Assembly: GCA_003243865.1 (NCBI GenBank)
Contig: QHBQ01000081.1
Location: 1 to 9,426 of the forward strand
Direction: 5' to 3'
DNA length: 9,426 nucleotides
DNA from: Candidatus Chloroheliales bacterium
GTDB taxonomy: Bacteria; Chloroflexota; Chloroflexia; QHBQ01
The translations under genes and the position numbers were made by a program. Position 1 is the first letter of the stretch. The number at the start of each line of letters is the position of its first letter. The notes below the pieces were generated by a model. It had not been told where the DNA came from and did not search any database. It worked only from the letters and a program-made list of their open reading frames with translations. This document shows, in pieces, positions 1-7,897 of the stretch.

Positions 1-336
1 CATATAGACTGGCCGGTCAACGTAGCCCAGGCCGCGCTGGGCGACGAACTGGAGCTACCCACCCTGGAGCCGGGCGGCATCACCTACATCAAGCAGCACA
101 TCGCGCCCGGCACCCAGCACGACAAGGTCATCCGCCTGCGCGACAAGGGCATACCCTACCTGCGCCAGACCGGGCGCGGCGACCTGCACGTTCACCTCAA
201 GGTGCAGGTACCCACCGCCCTGAGCGACGAGCAGCGCGACCTGTTCGATAAGCTGGCCCGCAGCTTCGGCCACGAGGTCAACCCCCAGGGCGACAAGGGC
301 TTCCTGGGCAGGATCAAGGATGTGCTGGGCGGCTAG
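1..336 (+). CDS. dnaJ: DnaJ chaperone, C-terminal part (5' end outside window)
   Basis: This is the last 111 codons of an Hsp40 co-chaperone, in frame from base 1 to the TAG at 334-336. DnaJ delivers unfolded clients to DnaK in the cytoplasm and stimulates its ATPase. What is visible is the second C-terminal substrate-binding beta domain. It includes AQAALGDELELPTL, a classic DnaJ motif (family form roughly TQAALGxxxxVPTL), then IAPGTQHDKVIRLRDKGIP, then TGRGDLHVHLKVQVPTALSDEQ. The ending GFLGRIKDVLGG matches the usual end of bacterial DnaJ. The J domain, the G/F region and any zinc-finger domain are upstream of the window, so DnaJ cannot be told from a CbpA-like protein by domain content; the sequence and ending favour DnaJ. 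The gene is GC-rich with host-like codon use. It converges on the minus-strand gene ending at 360, with only 23 bp between them and no clear terminator. Confidence 0.9.
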   Translation, partial: HIDWPVNVAQAALGDELELPTLEPGGITYIKQHIAPGTQHDKVIRLRDKGIPYLRQTGRGDLHVHLKVQVPTALSDEQRDLFDKLARSFGHEVNPQGDKGFLGRIKDVLGG

Positions 337-359
337 CGCCGTAGTCGTTGGGGTGTAAG

Positions 360-1448
360 CTAGGGCTGTGTAGCGGTGGGTGGAACGGTGAAGTGGAAGA
401 CCCATGGACCGCTGATCTCCCATACTGCCGTTTTTTCACTCTCGCTGCTGTGTAGCGGTGAACTTACATTACTCACACTCAGCTGAACTATTGGGTTGGG
501 TATCCAATCAAGACCACAGTACCAGATCCCCTCTATCTCCAGGTGCATATCTTCTACTCCTTTGTTGAGATAGGAGATGGGAATGCTGAATATGGAGATG
601 TCAAGACCCTCTCTTCTCGTTAGAACCCCTGTTACAGAATCCGGACTATTTATTTTCAGTTTTACCCCGCAGATAAACTTAGTTAGGGCATACTTGTGTT
701 TAGATTCGAAGACAGACATATGTATTTCTGTATTGATCGGGGATAGAACTACACGTTCGAGGTCCACATCAATAACGCCATAAGTGGCATACTGGGATAC
801 AGGTATGTTGATTATGGAAGCAGGCTTATCTTCCAGCACAAAGCGATAAATTTCTGCTACCGGCTCGGTTTCTTCACCTATGGCATTCCAGATCATCTCC
901 TTCGGACCCTGAAAAGTGCGCCACCGAGGGCCTCCCTTTCTATCTAGCAGTTCATCGCCTACGTTTTTATCCACAAGAAGGGATACATCTATCTTCAGAA
1001 CCTTCGTAGCAGAGATCGGTTCCTCAGAATCTCGCTCAAAGAATACTATAAATGATGGATGACCTTCGTAAATATCACACATATAACTGCCTTTATACCT
1101 ATACAAGATACTATCATCCTCTATAACCATCACTCTGTGCCAGAGCTGCTGCTTACCATGATAGCCCGATACAGTAAATACAACAGCCAGATTTTGTTGA
1201 TCTGAATACAAAAACCCCAGCACAACTGTTATGTCATTGATGCTTTGAGAAAGACTCACTGCCTTAAACAGACCCACACGTGTTGCATGAGCGGCTCTGC
1301 TATGAGACATCACTGTGGCTATATTTGTTGGCTTGTTTCTTAGAACTTCATTCATTATCATATCTCCATACGATACTTGCCCTAACTCTGAACGCGAGGG
1401 CCGCTTAATCTTGTTAAATGTAGTTGTGTTCAAAACAGCTGTAAGCAA
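360..1448 (-). CDS. DUF4179-like extracytoplasmic protein, probably N-terminally truncated
   Basis: This frame encodes about 362 residues from a TTG at 1448. I do not recognise a named gene. The pattern resembles the extracellular beta-sandwich part of DUF4179-type proteins, which often sit beside sigma/anti-sigma genes: GLFKAVSLSQSINDITVVLG then FTVSG (residues 59-95), LERVVLSP (near 230) and the terminal GPWVFHFTVP (347-356). This family match is by eye and tentative. The start is doubtful. No Shine-Dalgarno precedes the TTG, which lies 8 nt after the rhs stop. The same frame stays open upstream to a TGA at 1476-1478 and reads AILFTLTLILLTAVL, a hydrophobic anchor-like segment with no ATG or GTG. 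Family members usually have a cytoplasmic N-terminus before such a segment, so the gene may have lost its 5' end or may rely on re-initiation after rhs. GC is about 35-42% in sampled lines, far below dnaJ and glnA, which suggests acquisition. An immunity or partner role for the adjacent RHS tip is only a positional guess. Confidence 0.6.
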   Translation of the reverse strand: MLTAVLNTTTFNKIKRPSRSELGQVSYGDMIMNEVLRNKPTNIATVMSHSRAAHATRVGLFKAVSLSQSINDITVVLGFLYSDQQNLAVVFTVSGYHGKQQLWHRVMVIEDDSILYRYKGSYMCDIYEGHPSFIVFFERDSEEPISATKVLKIDVSLLVDKNVGDELLDRKGGPRWRTFQGPKEMIWNAIGEETEPVAEIYRFVLEDKPASIINIPVSQYATYGVIDVDLERVVLSPINTEIHMSVFESKHKYALTKFICGVKLKINSPDSVTGVLTRREGLDISIFSIPISYLNKGVEDMHLEIEGIWYCGLDWIPNPIVQLSVSNVSSPLHSSESEKTAVWEISGPWVFHFTVPPTATQP

Positions 1449-1456
1449 AATCAGGG

Positions 1457-4400
1457 TTAGGGTGAATAGGATAGCTCAATGACTGGGTCGAAAAACACCT
1501 CTACTCCATCAGAGAAGGTTAGGAAGCCAGTCACATCGCCAGACCAAGCTTCATTGTTGTGCGCGGTAACAAGTGTGTTAGTTACCGCAAAACCCTTGCC
1601 ACACCCCGGCCCCGCCTCGCATTCCCCATAATTCCAGTACGGTAGACTCCATGCATCGTCTCGTCCCAGATAAAGAGTCCAAAGCCCCCCGCTATCTACT
1701 TCGCGCTGAGAGTAACTAGTCCATGAACACCAAACATGCCAAGACACATAGAGGGTATTATTGGATCCAGGTACAAGCCAGCCTTCGCCAAAGAAGAATC
1801 CATGTGAACCGCACGAGCCGCCAGGTGATGGAGGAGGTACTATCTGAAATGGCTGCCCGAAATACCAACCAGGTATTCCCGGATTATTAGCCTGACAGAT
1901 AACCCCGGCTATGCACGAGTTTAGGTTGATTGGAGCAGGTGACGGATCAATACATCCAACCGTACCAGATTGACATCCAGGCACGGACGGGGCACGACCT
2001 TCACCGCTGGGGCTGCAACTCCGCCCTAGCGACTCTGGGCAGGCAGAGTGTCCAGTTGGGTCAGTAAGGTTCACCGGGTTGTTGGTCACGTAGCTGTAGC
2101 GGTTTAGGTTCTGGGGGTTGCGTATGCCTGGAATAATCGTGTCCGCTGAGTTGAAGTGCGAGATAGCTGCATCATAGTAGCGGGCATGGTCGTAGTAGAG
2201 GGAGAGGTCGCGGTGCAGACCAGTATAGCTGAGTAGCGTCTGAGTGATGCCGCCGCTAGCAGTGACGTTGCCCCAGGGGTCATACTCGTAGCTGTATGCA
2301 GTGGTCGCGCTAGCGTTGGTTGCTCGCACGATGCTGCCTAGGTGGTCGGTATGCAGGTAGATAAGCGAACTGTCAACCATGCTGCGCTGCGCCACTAGCT
2401 GGCTGCCCATCTTATAGAACGTGCGCCGGGTGATGGTCTGCTGGTGGTTGCTAGACTGCACATCCAGCTCGAACAGCGGCCCCAGGTAGATGGTGGTTAC
2501 GCTTCCCGCCGTCCGCATTGCACGTTCGCCATCGGCATCGTAGCTGTAGCTTTCGCTATAGCTGCCCTGTACGTAGCTCGCAAGCTGATTGTCGGCGTTC
2601 CAGTTGTAGCTGCGGCCAGTGCTGGTTTGGTTGCCATTGGCGTCGTAGCTGTAGCTGTTGCCGCCATCATTACACAGCTGATGCGGACCAGAACACGCCC
2701 CGCCGCTATGGTAGGTATACCCTACTCCGGCATTGTTTGTCAAGTTGCCCATCGGGTCGTAGCCGTAGCTCTGATTAGCCATCCCCGTCTTTGTCCACAG
2801 TTGGAGGCGGTTACGCTGGTCGTAGCTGAAGTTCTGGGTTGAGCCAGCGTTGTTGTCCACGATGGTCTGGATGTTGCCGTCGTTATCGTACTGCGTGTAG
2901 CTGTGGTCGTAGATGCTACCGAAGTTCGAGATGGTACCCACCCTGATGCGCGACAGCCGCTGCATCGGCGCGGAGTAGTTCCAGATTTCAGTTACGCCGT
3001 TGCCATAAGTCATGTTCTGGGACTGATCCAGTGCTGTGTAGTAGGTGCTCTGAACCGAGACATCACTCAGGCTGCTGCTGAGGCTGTAAGGCCGCCAGGC
3101 GGCATCGTAGCCGTAGCTAAGCACCTCGCCGCCGCTGGCCAGGTTGAGGGTATTTACCTGATCGCCGCTGTTGTAGCTGTAGGCGTAGATGTATGGCCCA
3201 CGCCCGCCTGCCCAGTAGCTGGCGTGCGCTACCCGCCCGCGAATGTCGTAAGTCCAGGTGGTGGAGATAACATCTGGGGAGGTCTGGCGGGTCATGGTAG
3301 TGCGATAGCCCCAGTTGCCCGTGCCCTGGTCATACTGGTAGGTAGCGGGGGTGCCGTTCGCCGAATAGGTGGTCTGACGCAGACGGTTTAGCTCGTCATA
3401 AGCGTGATAGACGGTCTGGTTGCGCGAGTCGCTCTCCTGGATGGGGTTGCTGTTGACGTCGTAGGTGTAGTTTCTGATGCCACGGTCGGGGTCAACCGAT
3501 TGCGTCCTACGGCCCAGGCTGTCGTAGCTGGCCGAGGTGGTGAAGTTGGAGACCCCATTATAGTTGATTATCGCGGTGAGCAGGTTATGGAGCGGGCTGT
3601 AGACGTAGCTGGTGGAGGTGTAGGTGGAACCGTCGGGGTTAAGCTCGACTACACTGGTCATCCGCCCCAGCGTGTCGTACTCGGTACGCTTCTTGATGCC
3701 GTTTGGGTCGGTCACGGTCGTTGCCGGACCAGATGCCACTACCGTGTAGGCATAGTTGGTTCGCGTGGTATCGGGCTGCTGCACCTGCCAAACCCGCCCC
3801 AGCCCATCGTAGCTGGTAGTGGTCGATACTACCCCGCTGGGGGTTTGGTACTGCCAGAAGGTGGTATCGTCACTCCGCCAGTAGAGCGGCTGCGACTTGC
3901 TGGTAACCTGGCCGGGGTTGGCGTTGTAGTTCTTGCTGACGATGATGTTTTCGTGGTAGCCATACCACTGATCCTCGGTCTTGGTCTGGATCTCCTGCCC
4001 CATTCCATCGTAGAAGCTCTGAATCGGCAGGTAGTCGCCGCTGTTCGCATACTCGCGCTTGTCGTGTTCGTAGCGCACCGGCACCTCACCGTCGTGGTAG
4101 ACCCACCACTCGGTCGGATATTGCGGGCTGTCCCCTGGCTTGATCAGCGCAGTGATGCGGTTGAACTGGTCGTACTGCATAGTGGTAGCGTTGAGGTTGG
4201 GGTCGGTCACCTGTATCTTCGTCCCATGTACCCAGTCGTAGTTGTAGCTGGTGGTGAGGGTGACGTTGCCGCCAGGGTGATATACCTGGGGCTGGCGCAC
4301 CTGGGTGACGAAGGCATGGAATACACCATCGTAATCAGTATAGGTCGTCGCGGGTATATCATTGGCGTGCGAGTTTAGATTCCAGTACCAGCTGCTGCCA

Positions 4401-7400
4401 TTCCACATCCACATCCCCATACCTGCGCCACCGCTTTGACCGCTACCCAAGTAGTAGGTAGAGCCGGTTTGGTTGCCATACTGGTCGTAGCTGTAGCTGC
4501 TGTCCTGACTGTATAGCTGTACGTTGGCGAGGTCGCCCTGGAACGGCACGTTGAAGAATTGCATCTGGCGGGTGATGTGGCCATAGCTGGGATGCCCCCC
4601 AACTGTCCCGCCCAGTTGCCCCAGCGACTGATCGTTGCCATCATACAGGTAGAAAGTGAGGGCGACGTGCTGGCCTGCTCCATTGTACGTGTCCTCCCGA
4701 TCCCTACGGTTGACAACATAGTAAGTCGTGTTGCTGATAACCGCATACTGGTCCGTGGTGTAACGCACAAGCGTGCCGCTGGCGTTGTACTCGTTCATCT
4801 GAGTCAGGTTGCCGTACTGCGTCCCGCCTTGCAGCGACGGGTCGTAGTAATAGTTGGTGGTTTTGGTCTTGGAAATCCAGGTGCCGCCACCATTGTCACC
4901 CCAGTCGCCCGCCAGGTTCTGGCTCTCGAAGCTGAAGGAGTTCCACAGCCCATTGAATGGGTAGAGCGGGGAATTGAAGTTATCCTGGAAGGTGTTGGTC
5001 TCTTCCTTCAGGTTGTGCGAACCCTGGGTAGCACTACTAACCACCAGGCTGTGCCACTCTTTGCCGACAAAGACCTCGTTGTCGCGCACTGCCTGGAAGC
5101 AGGCATTCTGCGTCAGATCGGTACAACCGGCATCGCCCTGGTAGAAGCTATGGGTGGTCTGAGTGCCATCAGGGGCAGTCTCGGTCACCTGGCTGTGGCC
5201 ACGGAATAGTGTGCCGCTCTGATGAGCCAACTGGAAGCCTTGACCATATTGGCTAGCATTATAAAGCGCTGCCGAGTTAGGGTAAAGATCACTGCCGTGC
5301 CGCAGCCAGTTGTAGGCAGGGTGCTGGTAGCTGTAGCTATAGGTGTATTTATGCCCGGCGGGGTTGTTCACCGCCGGGTCGAGCGTCCTCTGGTTCACCC
5401 GTCGGTTGTTGATGAAGGCGGAGTCGCTCACAACCTGTCCGATATTATCGTAGGCGAACGTCACTGCGCCGTTCTGCCCGTTGCTGATGGCAGTCAGCCG
5501 GTTCCAAGCACCAAGCGGGTACTGGTTGGTGCCGTCGCCAGGGGAGTTACCGTAAGTGAAGGTGGTAGCGGGCAATAGACCGCCAGCGTTGCCCACTACC
5601 TGCACGCTTGCCAGGGTCAGCTTTACGGTCGGGTCGCTCTGGTAGCGTCTCGGTTCGGCACATCCCCTGGTTATGCCCAAGCTGTCCAGCACGCAGGTCC
5701 AGGAGTCGGAGAGCATCAACCCGCTGCTGGCGTAATTTAGGTTGTATTGGCGCACCAGGTCCCAATTGCTGCCAGTGTAGTTGCTCTGCACCTGAATGTT
5801 GTTGAGCTGCCGGGTTTCGTGCGGCCCGCTACCCATCGCATTACTGGCATTGTCGAACTGGGTGTCTACTGTACCACGCCCGGAGGATACGAAAGTTACC
5901 TGGTAGCGAGGGCTATTGCCACTAAACGGTGCGCCACCCCAGGTGATCGTGGTAGGCCACACGTCCTGGTCGAGGACACCGTGAGCATGGCAGGCGCTTG
6001 CACTCTGGAAGGCATCGTTGTAGTTGTATTTGATGACGTTGCCGTCTACGTCCTGCACCATGGTCAGGTTCCACTTGTATGGCTGCATGAAGGAGTTGCC
6101 GCCGTTGTCGCAGCTGTTGTCGAAGCCCCACCAATCATCCTGAGCGTACTCGTACATGGTGCCGTCTTTGGCCCAGACATCCCACTTGAAGCGGTGGTAG
6201 GGGGTAGTATCGTAGAAGTTGATAGTGGAGTCGGCGACCTGAACTGGCAGTATCTTGCTGAAGTTCTCGTTAGCAGTATGCCAATCCCACTGGGTAGGAT
6301 AATTAGTGGAGCAATAGCTTGGGTCGGGATTAACATGGCAGGTGCCAACCAGGTCGTAGCTCTGTCCATTCTGCACCAGGGAGTAGTAAAGGTAGGGGAC
6401 CCCTCTGATATCCCCCTGGATGATACCGAGCGAAATGGAGCCGGTATCCAAACTCCAACCCTTGCCCACCCAACTTGCCTGCTGATAACGGCGCTGTCCG
6501 TACCTGCCGTCAGTGGCCGCGCTGTTATAGCTGAGGCTGAGGTTGGGCCTTAGCCCCGCCGGTCCGGCGGGAACATCAATCGGGATTGAGTAGGAGGCTG
6601 CTCCAGTAAAAAGGTCGGTACGTCCACCCTGGAGGTTGGGCAGATAGACCGAGGAGGCGGAGGTATTATCACCGAGTTGATAGTCACTGAAGTGGGTTAC
6701 CTGGGCGCTGGCGGTCTGAGTGGCAGGATTGACCTTGGTGGGTACTGCCTCCCACATCTGCTGGGTGTCGTCGTACCAGTAGAGGGTCAGGTCCGGCTCG
6801 CGGATGTCCAATGCCTGAAGCTGGGCCTGGTTGTAGCCAACGGTGATGGTAACGGGCTGGGCGAACTGATGGACGCTCTGCCCCTGGTTGTCGGTGGCGG
6901 TCAGGTAGAAAGTGCCGAAGCCCCGCTTCCAGCCAGCAATAGAGGGTGGCGCACTGGTGCCAGCGGGTGGCTGGAACGAGTGGGTAAGGGTAAGTGGGCT
7001 GGTGTAAGCAGCAGCGGGGAAGTTGACGACTACCTGGTTGTCGCTTGAATGCAAAGTGGCAGCATTGCCAGGGGTGAACTGGGTAGAAGCTGCACCGCCG
7101 CTATGGTCGACTACTAGCGCCCCAGCGCTAGCAACATCAGGGCTGCTCAGACGGGCCGCGATAACCTGGGTATTGATCGTCAGCGCCTTACCGGCGGAAA
7201 GGCCGATTAGGCGCAGGTTGGTGCTGAAGGTTGCGCTACTGTTACCAGCAAGCGTAGGCAGGTTCCAGGTGATGGGGCCGCCTGGGGTGGGGCTGGGAGC
7301 CGGAGTAGCTCCTGGGCTGGGGGTTTGCCCCACACTAGGCTGCCCCTGGCCAGCGATTACAACGCCAGCGGGCAGCGGCATGGTAACCACAAGGTTCTGA

Positions 7401-7774
7401 GCCTGGTCGGGCGCCTGGTTGATGACGGTGATGGTCACCGCAACGGTGTCGCCAACCGAGACCGGATTAGGGCTGAAGGAAATCTTGGTCACCAGGCTGG
7501 GCAGGTGGGGGTCAACGTAGGGGGTGGCGGTAGGGGGCGGCTGATTGGGTCCGGGGCTGGACGGCTCATTGGGGGTGGAGATGGGGGTGAAGTTTGCCCC
7601 AGGGGTACCGATCGGGGTGGGTAGGCCAACGGTGGCGGTGGCACTGCCTGGCGTGGCCGGACTCGTGAGCGGGGAGAGCATATTCTGGGCCTGGCTCTGG
7701 AAGCTGGGCCACAACGCGAGAAGCATGGCGATAACCACGAGTAGCGAGATACGCCTATTGATGCGCTTACGCAT
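1457..7774 (-). CDS. Secreted SpvB/RHS YD-repeat protein with unrecognised C-terminal tip
   Basis: This gene encodes 2105 residues. I chose the ATG at 7774 over the TTG at 7790-7792, because AGGGGAG sits 8 nt before the ATG and that motif overlaps the TTG. Residues 1-30 form a Sec signal peptide (MRKRINRR, then a hydrophobic core ending near SQA). Residues 31-87 are a Pro/Thr-rich linker. Residues 90-225 resemble a DUF11 surface domain (FSPNPVSVGDTVAVTITVIN), interrupted by a second Pro-rich insert. Residues 230-375 look like a ZU5-type beta domain ending in THFSDYQL. From residue 380 (NLQGGRTDLFTGAASYSIPI, then GLRPNLSLSYNS) it matches the SpvB N-terminal domain. YD repeats follow (such as YDGLGRVWQV and YDPMGNLTNN), then the RHS core (HTDHLGSIVRA at about 1810, ARYYDAAISHFNSADTIIPG at about 1878) ending in DPTGH at 1905-1909. 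RHS cores form a hollow shell around a C-terminal tip that is often a toxin. Residues 1910-2105 match nothing I know. No VgrG, PAAR or T6SS gene is near, so Sec export to the surface is the likely route. Confidence 0.93.
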   Translation of the reverse strand: MRKRINRRISLLVVIAMLLALWPSFQSQAQNMLSPLTSPATPGSATATVGLPTPIGTPGANFTPISTPNEPSSPGPNQPPPTATPYVDPHLPSLVTKISFSPNPVSVGDTVAVTITVINQAPDQAQNLVVTMPLPAGVVIAGQGQPSVGQTPSPGATPAPSPTPGGPITWNLPTLAGNSSATFSTNLRLIGLSAGKALTINTQVIAARLSSPDVASAGALVVDHSGGAASTQFTPGNAATLHSSDNQVVVNFPAAAYTSPLTLTHSFQPPAGTSAPPSIAGWKRGFGTFYLTATDNQGQSVHQFAQPVTITVGYNQAQLQALDIREPDLTLYWYDDTQQMWEAVPTKVNPATQTASAQVTHFSDYQLGDNTSASSVYLPNLQGGRTDLFTGAASYSIPIDVPAGPAGLRPNLSLSYNSAATDGRYGQRRYQQASWVGKGWSLDTGSISLGIIQGDIRGVPYLYYSLVQNGQSYDLVGTCHVNPDPSYCSTNYPTQWDWHTANENFSKILPVQVADSTINFYDTTPYHRFKWDVWAKDGTMYEYAQDDWWGFDNSCDNGGNSFMQPYKWNLTMVQDVDGNVIKYNYNDAFQSASACHAHGVLDQDVWPTTITWGGAPFSGNSPRYQVTFVSSGRGTVDTQFDNASNAMGSGPHETRQLNNIQVQSNYTGSNWDLVRQYNLNYASSGLMLSDSWTCVLDSLGITRGCAEPRRYQSDPTVKLTLASVQVVGNAGGLLPATTFTYGNSPGDGTNQYPLGAWNRLTAISNGQNGAVTFAYDNIGQVVSDSAFINNRRVNQRTLDPAVNNPAGHKYTYSYSYQHPAYNWLRHGSDLYPNSAALYNASQYGQGFQLAHQSGTLFRGHSQVTETAPDGTQTTHSFYQGDAGCTDLTQNACFQAVRDNEVFVGKEWHSLVVSSATQGSHNLKEETNTFQDNFNSPLYPFNGLWNSFSFESQNLAGDWGDNGGGTWISKTKTTNYYYDPSLQGGTQYGNLTQMNEYNASGTLVRYTTDQYAVISNTTYYVVNRRDREDTYNGAGQHVALTFYLYDGNDQSLGQLGGTVGGHPSYGHITRQMQFFNVPFQGDLANVQLYSQDSSYSYDQYGNQTGSTYYLGSGQSGGAGMGMWMWNGSSWYWNLNSHANDIPATTYTDYDGVFHAFVTQVRQPQVYHPGGNVTLTTSYNYDWVHGTKIQVTDPNLNATTMQYDQFNRITALIKPGDSPQYPTEWWVYHDGEVPVRYEHDKREYANSGDYLPIQSFYDGMGQEIQTKTEDQWYGYHENIIVSKNYNANPGQVTSKSQPLYWRSDDTTFWQYQTPSGVVSTTTSYDGLGRVWQVQQPDTTRTNYAYTVVASGPATTVTDPNGIKKRTEYDTLGRMTSVVELNPDGSTYTSTSYVYSPLHNLLTAIINYNGVSNFTTSASYDSLGRRTQSVDPDRGIRNYTYDVNSNPIQESDSRNQTVYHAYDELNRLRQTTYSANGTPATYQYDQGTGNWGYRTTMTRQTSPDVISTTWTYDIRGRVAHASYWAGGRGPYIYAYSYNSGDQVNTLNLASGGEVLSYGYDAAWRPYSLSSSLSDVSVQSTYYTALDQSQNMTYGNGVTEIWNYSAPMQRLSRIRVGTISNFGSIYDHSYTQYDNDGNIQTIVDNNAGSTQNFSYDQRNRLQLWTKTGMANQSYGYDPMGNLTNNAGVGYTYHSGGACSGPHQLCNDGGNSYSYDANGNQTSTGRSYNWNADNQLASYVQGSYSESYSYDADGERAMRTAGSVTTIYLGPLFELDVQSSNHQQTITRRTFYKMGSQLVAQRSMVDSSLIYLHTDHLGSIVRATNASATTAYSYEYDPWGNVTASGGITQTLLSYTGLHRDLSLYYDHARYYDAAISHFNSADTIIPGIRNPQNLNRYSYVTNNPVNLTDPTGHSACPESLGRSCSPSGEGRAPSVPGCQSGTVGCIDPSPAPINLNSCIAGVICQANNPGIPGWYFGQPFQIVPPPSPGGSCGSHGFFFGEGWLVPGSNNTLYVSWHVWCSWTSYSQREVDSGGLWTLYLGRDDAWSLPYWNYGECEAGPGCGKGFAVTNTLVTAHNNEAWSGDVTGFLTFSDGVEVFFDPVIELSYSP
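1460..2047 (-). other. Variable RHS C-terminal tip domain of unknown function
   Basis: These 196 codons follow the DPTGH boundary of the RHS core. The first half is a low-complexity stretch rich in Pro, Gly, Ser and Cys, with six cysteines roughly arranged in pairs (near SAC/RSC, PGC/VGC, NSC/VIC). The second half is aromatic: nine Trp lie in contexts such as WYFG, EGWLVPGSNN, VSWHVWCSW, LWTLYLGRDDAWSLPYWN and EAWSGDV, with four more Cys. This looks like a disulfide-stabilised extracytoplasmic beta domain. I see no signature of a nuclease, deaminase, ADP-ribosyltransferase or metallopeptidase tip. GC is about 45-50% in sampled lines, lower than the core, as expected for an exchangeable tip. 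It could equally be a binding domain rather than a toxin. Confidence 0.6.
2505..4505 (-). repeat. YD-repeat array within the RHS protein
   Basis: This part of the rhs gene encodes at least a dozen degenerate YD/RHS repeats of about 20 residues. Examples from N to C are YSYDQYGNQTGS, QYDQFNRITALI, YDGLGRVWQVQQPD, YDTLGRMTSVVE, YDSLGRRTQSVDPD, YDELNRLRQTTY, YDNDGNIQTIVDN, YDQRNRLQLWT, YDPMGNLTNN, YDANGNQTS and YDADGERAMR. In DNA they appear on the plus strand as recurring cgtagctgtagct-like words (for example near 2540 and 2643), which could foster internal recombination. In characterised RHS and TcC proteins these repeats form a spiral beta-sheet cocoon around the C-terminal polypeptide. Confidence 0.85.
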
Positions 7775-7782
7775 AGCGCACT

Positions 7783-7789
7783 CTCCCCT
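7783..7789 (-). promoter_or_regulatory. Ribosome binding site of the RHS gene
   Basis: On the minus strand this reads AGGGGAG, 8 nt upstream of the ATG at 7774. It is a good match to the anti-Shine-Dalgarno sequence. It decides the start: the alternative TTG at 7790-7792 abuts this site and has no comparable motif of its own. The choice also leaves a tidier signal peptide beginning MRKRINRR. Confidence 0.7.
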
Positions 7790-7834
7790 CAAATCTACTC
7801 ACCTCTACCGCACGAACTGCCGGATTTAAGCACA

Positions 7835-7891
7835 AAGCCCCTGGCCTTGTCTGCCAGCGTTCTTTCGCGCTGGCTCATGGCTCAGGGGCTT
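7835..7891 (-). other. Hairpin H3, long imperfect stem, attenuator-like
   Basis: The outer arms AAGCCCCTG (plus strand 7835-7843) and CAGGGGCTT (7883-7891) are perfect 9-bp complements. GCC at 7844-7846 and GGC at 7879-7881 extend the stem past a one-base bulge. After an internal loop, a nested 7-bp stem GCCAGCG (7853-7859) / CGCTGGC (7868-7874) closes an 8-nt loop. Read on the minus strand, the base of the stem is followed by TTTGTGCTT, so it could act as a weak intrinsic terminator or attenuator in the rhs leader. On the plus strand no T-run follows, which argues against a terminator in that direction. Confidence 0.6.
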
Positions 7892-7897
7892 GTAAGG

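Noticed and set aside
328..340. Small GC hairpin (GGCG/CGCC) at the dnaJ stop as a terminator.
   Set aside because: The stem is only 4 bp with no T-run after it; it does not meet the standard for an intrinsic terminator.
1457..1478. Programmed -1 frameshift fusing RHS to the downstream anchor and beta domain.
   Set aside because: The only window for a shift is between the TGA at 1476-1478 and the RHS TAA at 1457-1459, and it has no slippery heptamer or obvious stimulatory hairpin.
2444..4378. Long plus-strand open frames opposite the RHS gene.
   Set aside because: They are antisense shadows of the YD-repeat coding sequence, with monotonous Val/Ala-rich translations and no ribosome sites or domains.
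2505..4505. CRISPR-like or satellite repeat suggested by recurring cgtagctgtagct words.
   Set aside because: Spacing is irregular and the words encode Ser/Tyr-rich YD repeats in frame; this is protein repeat coding, not a noncoding array.
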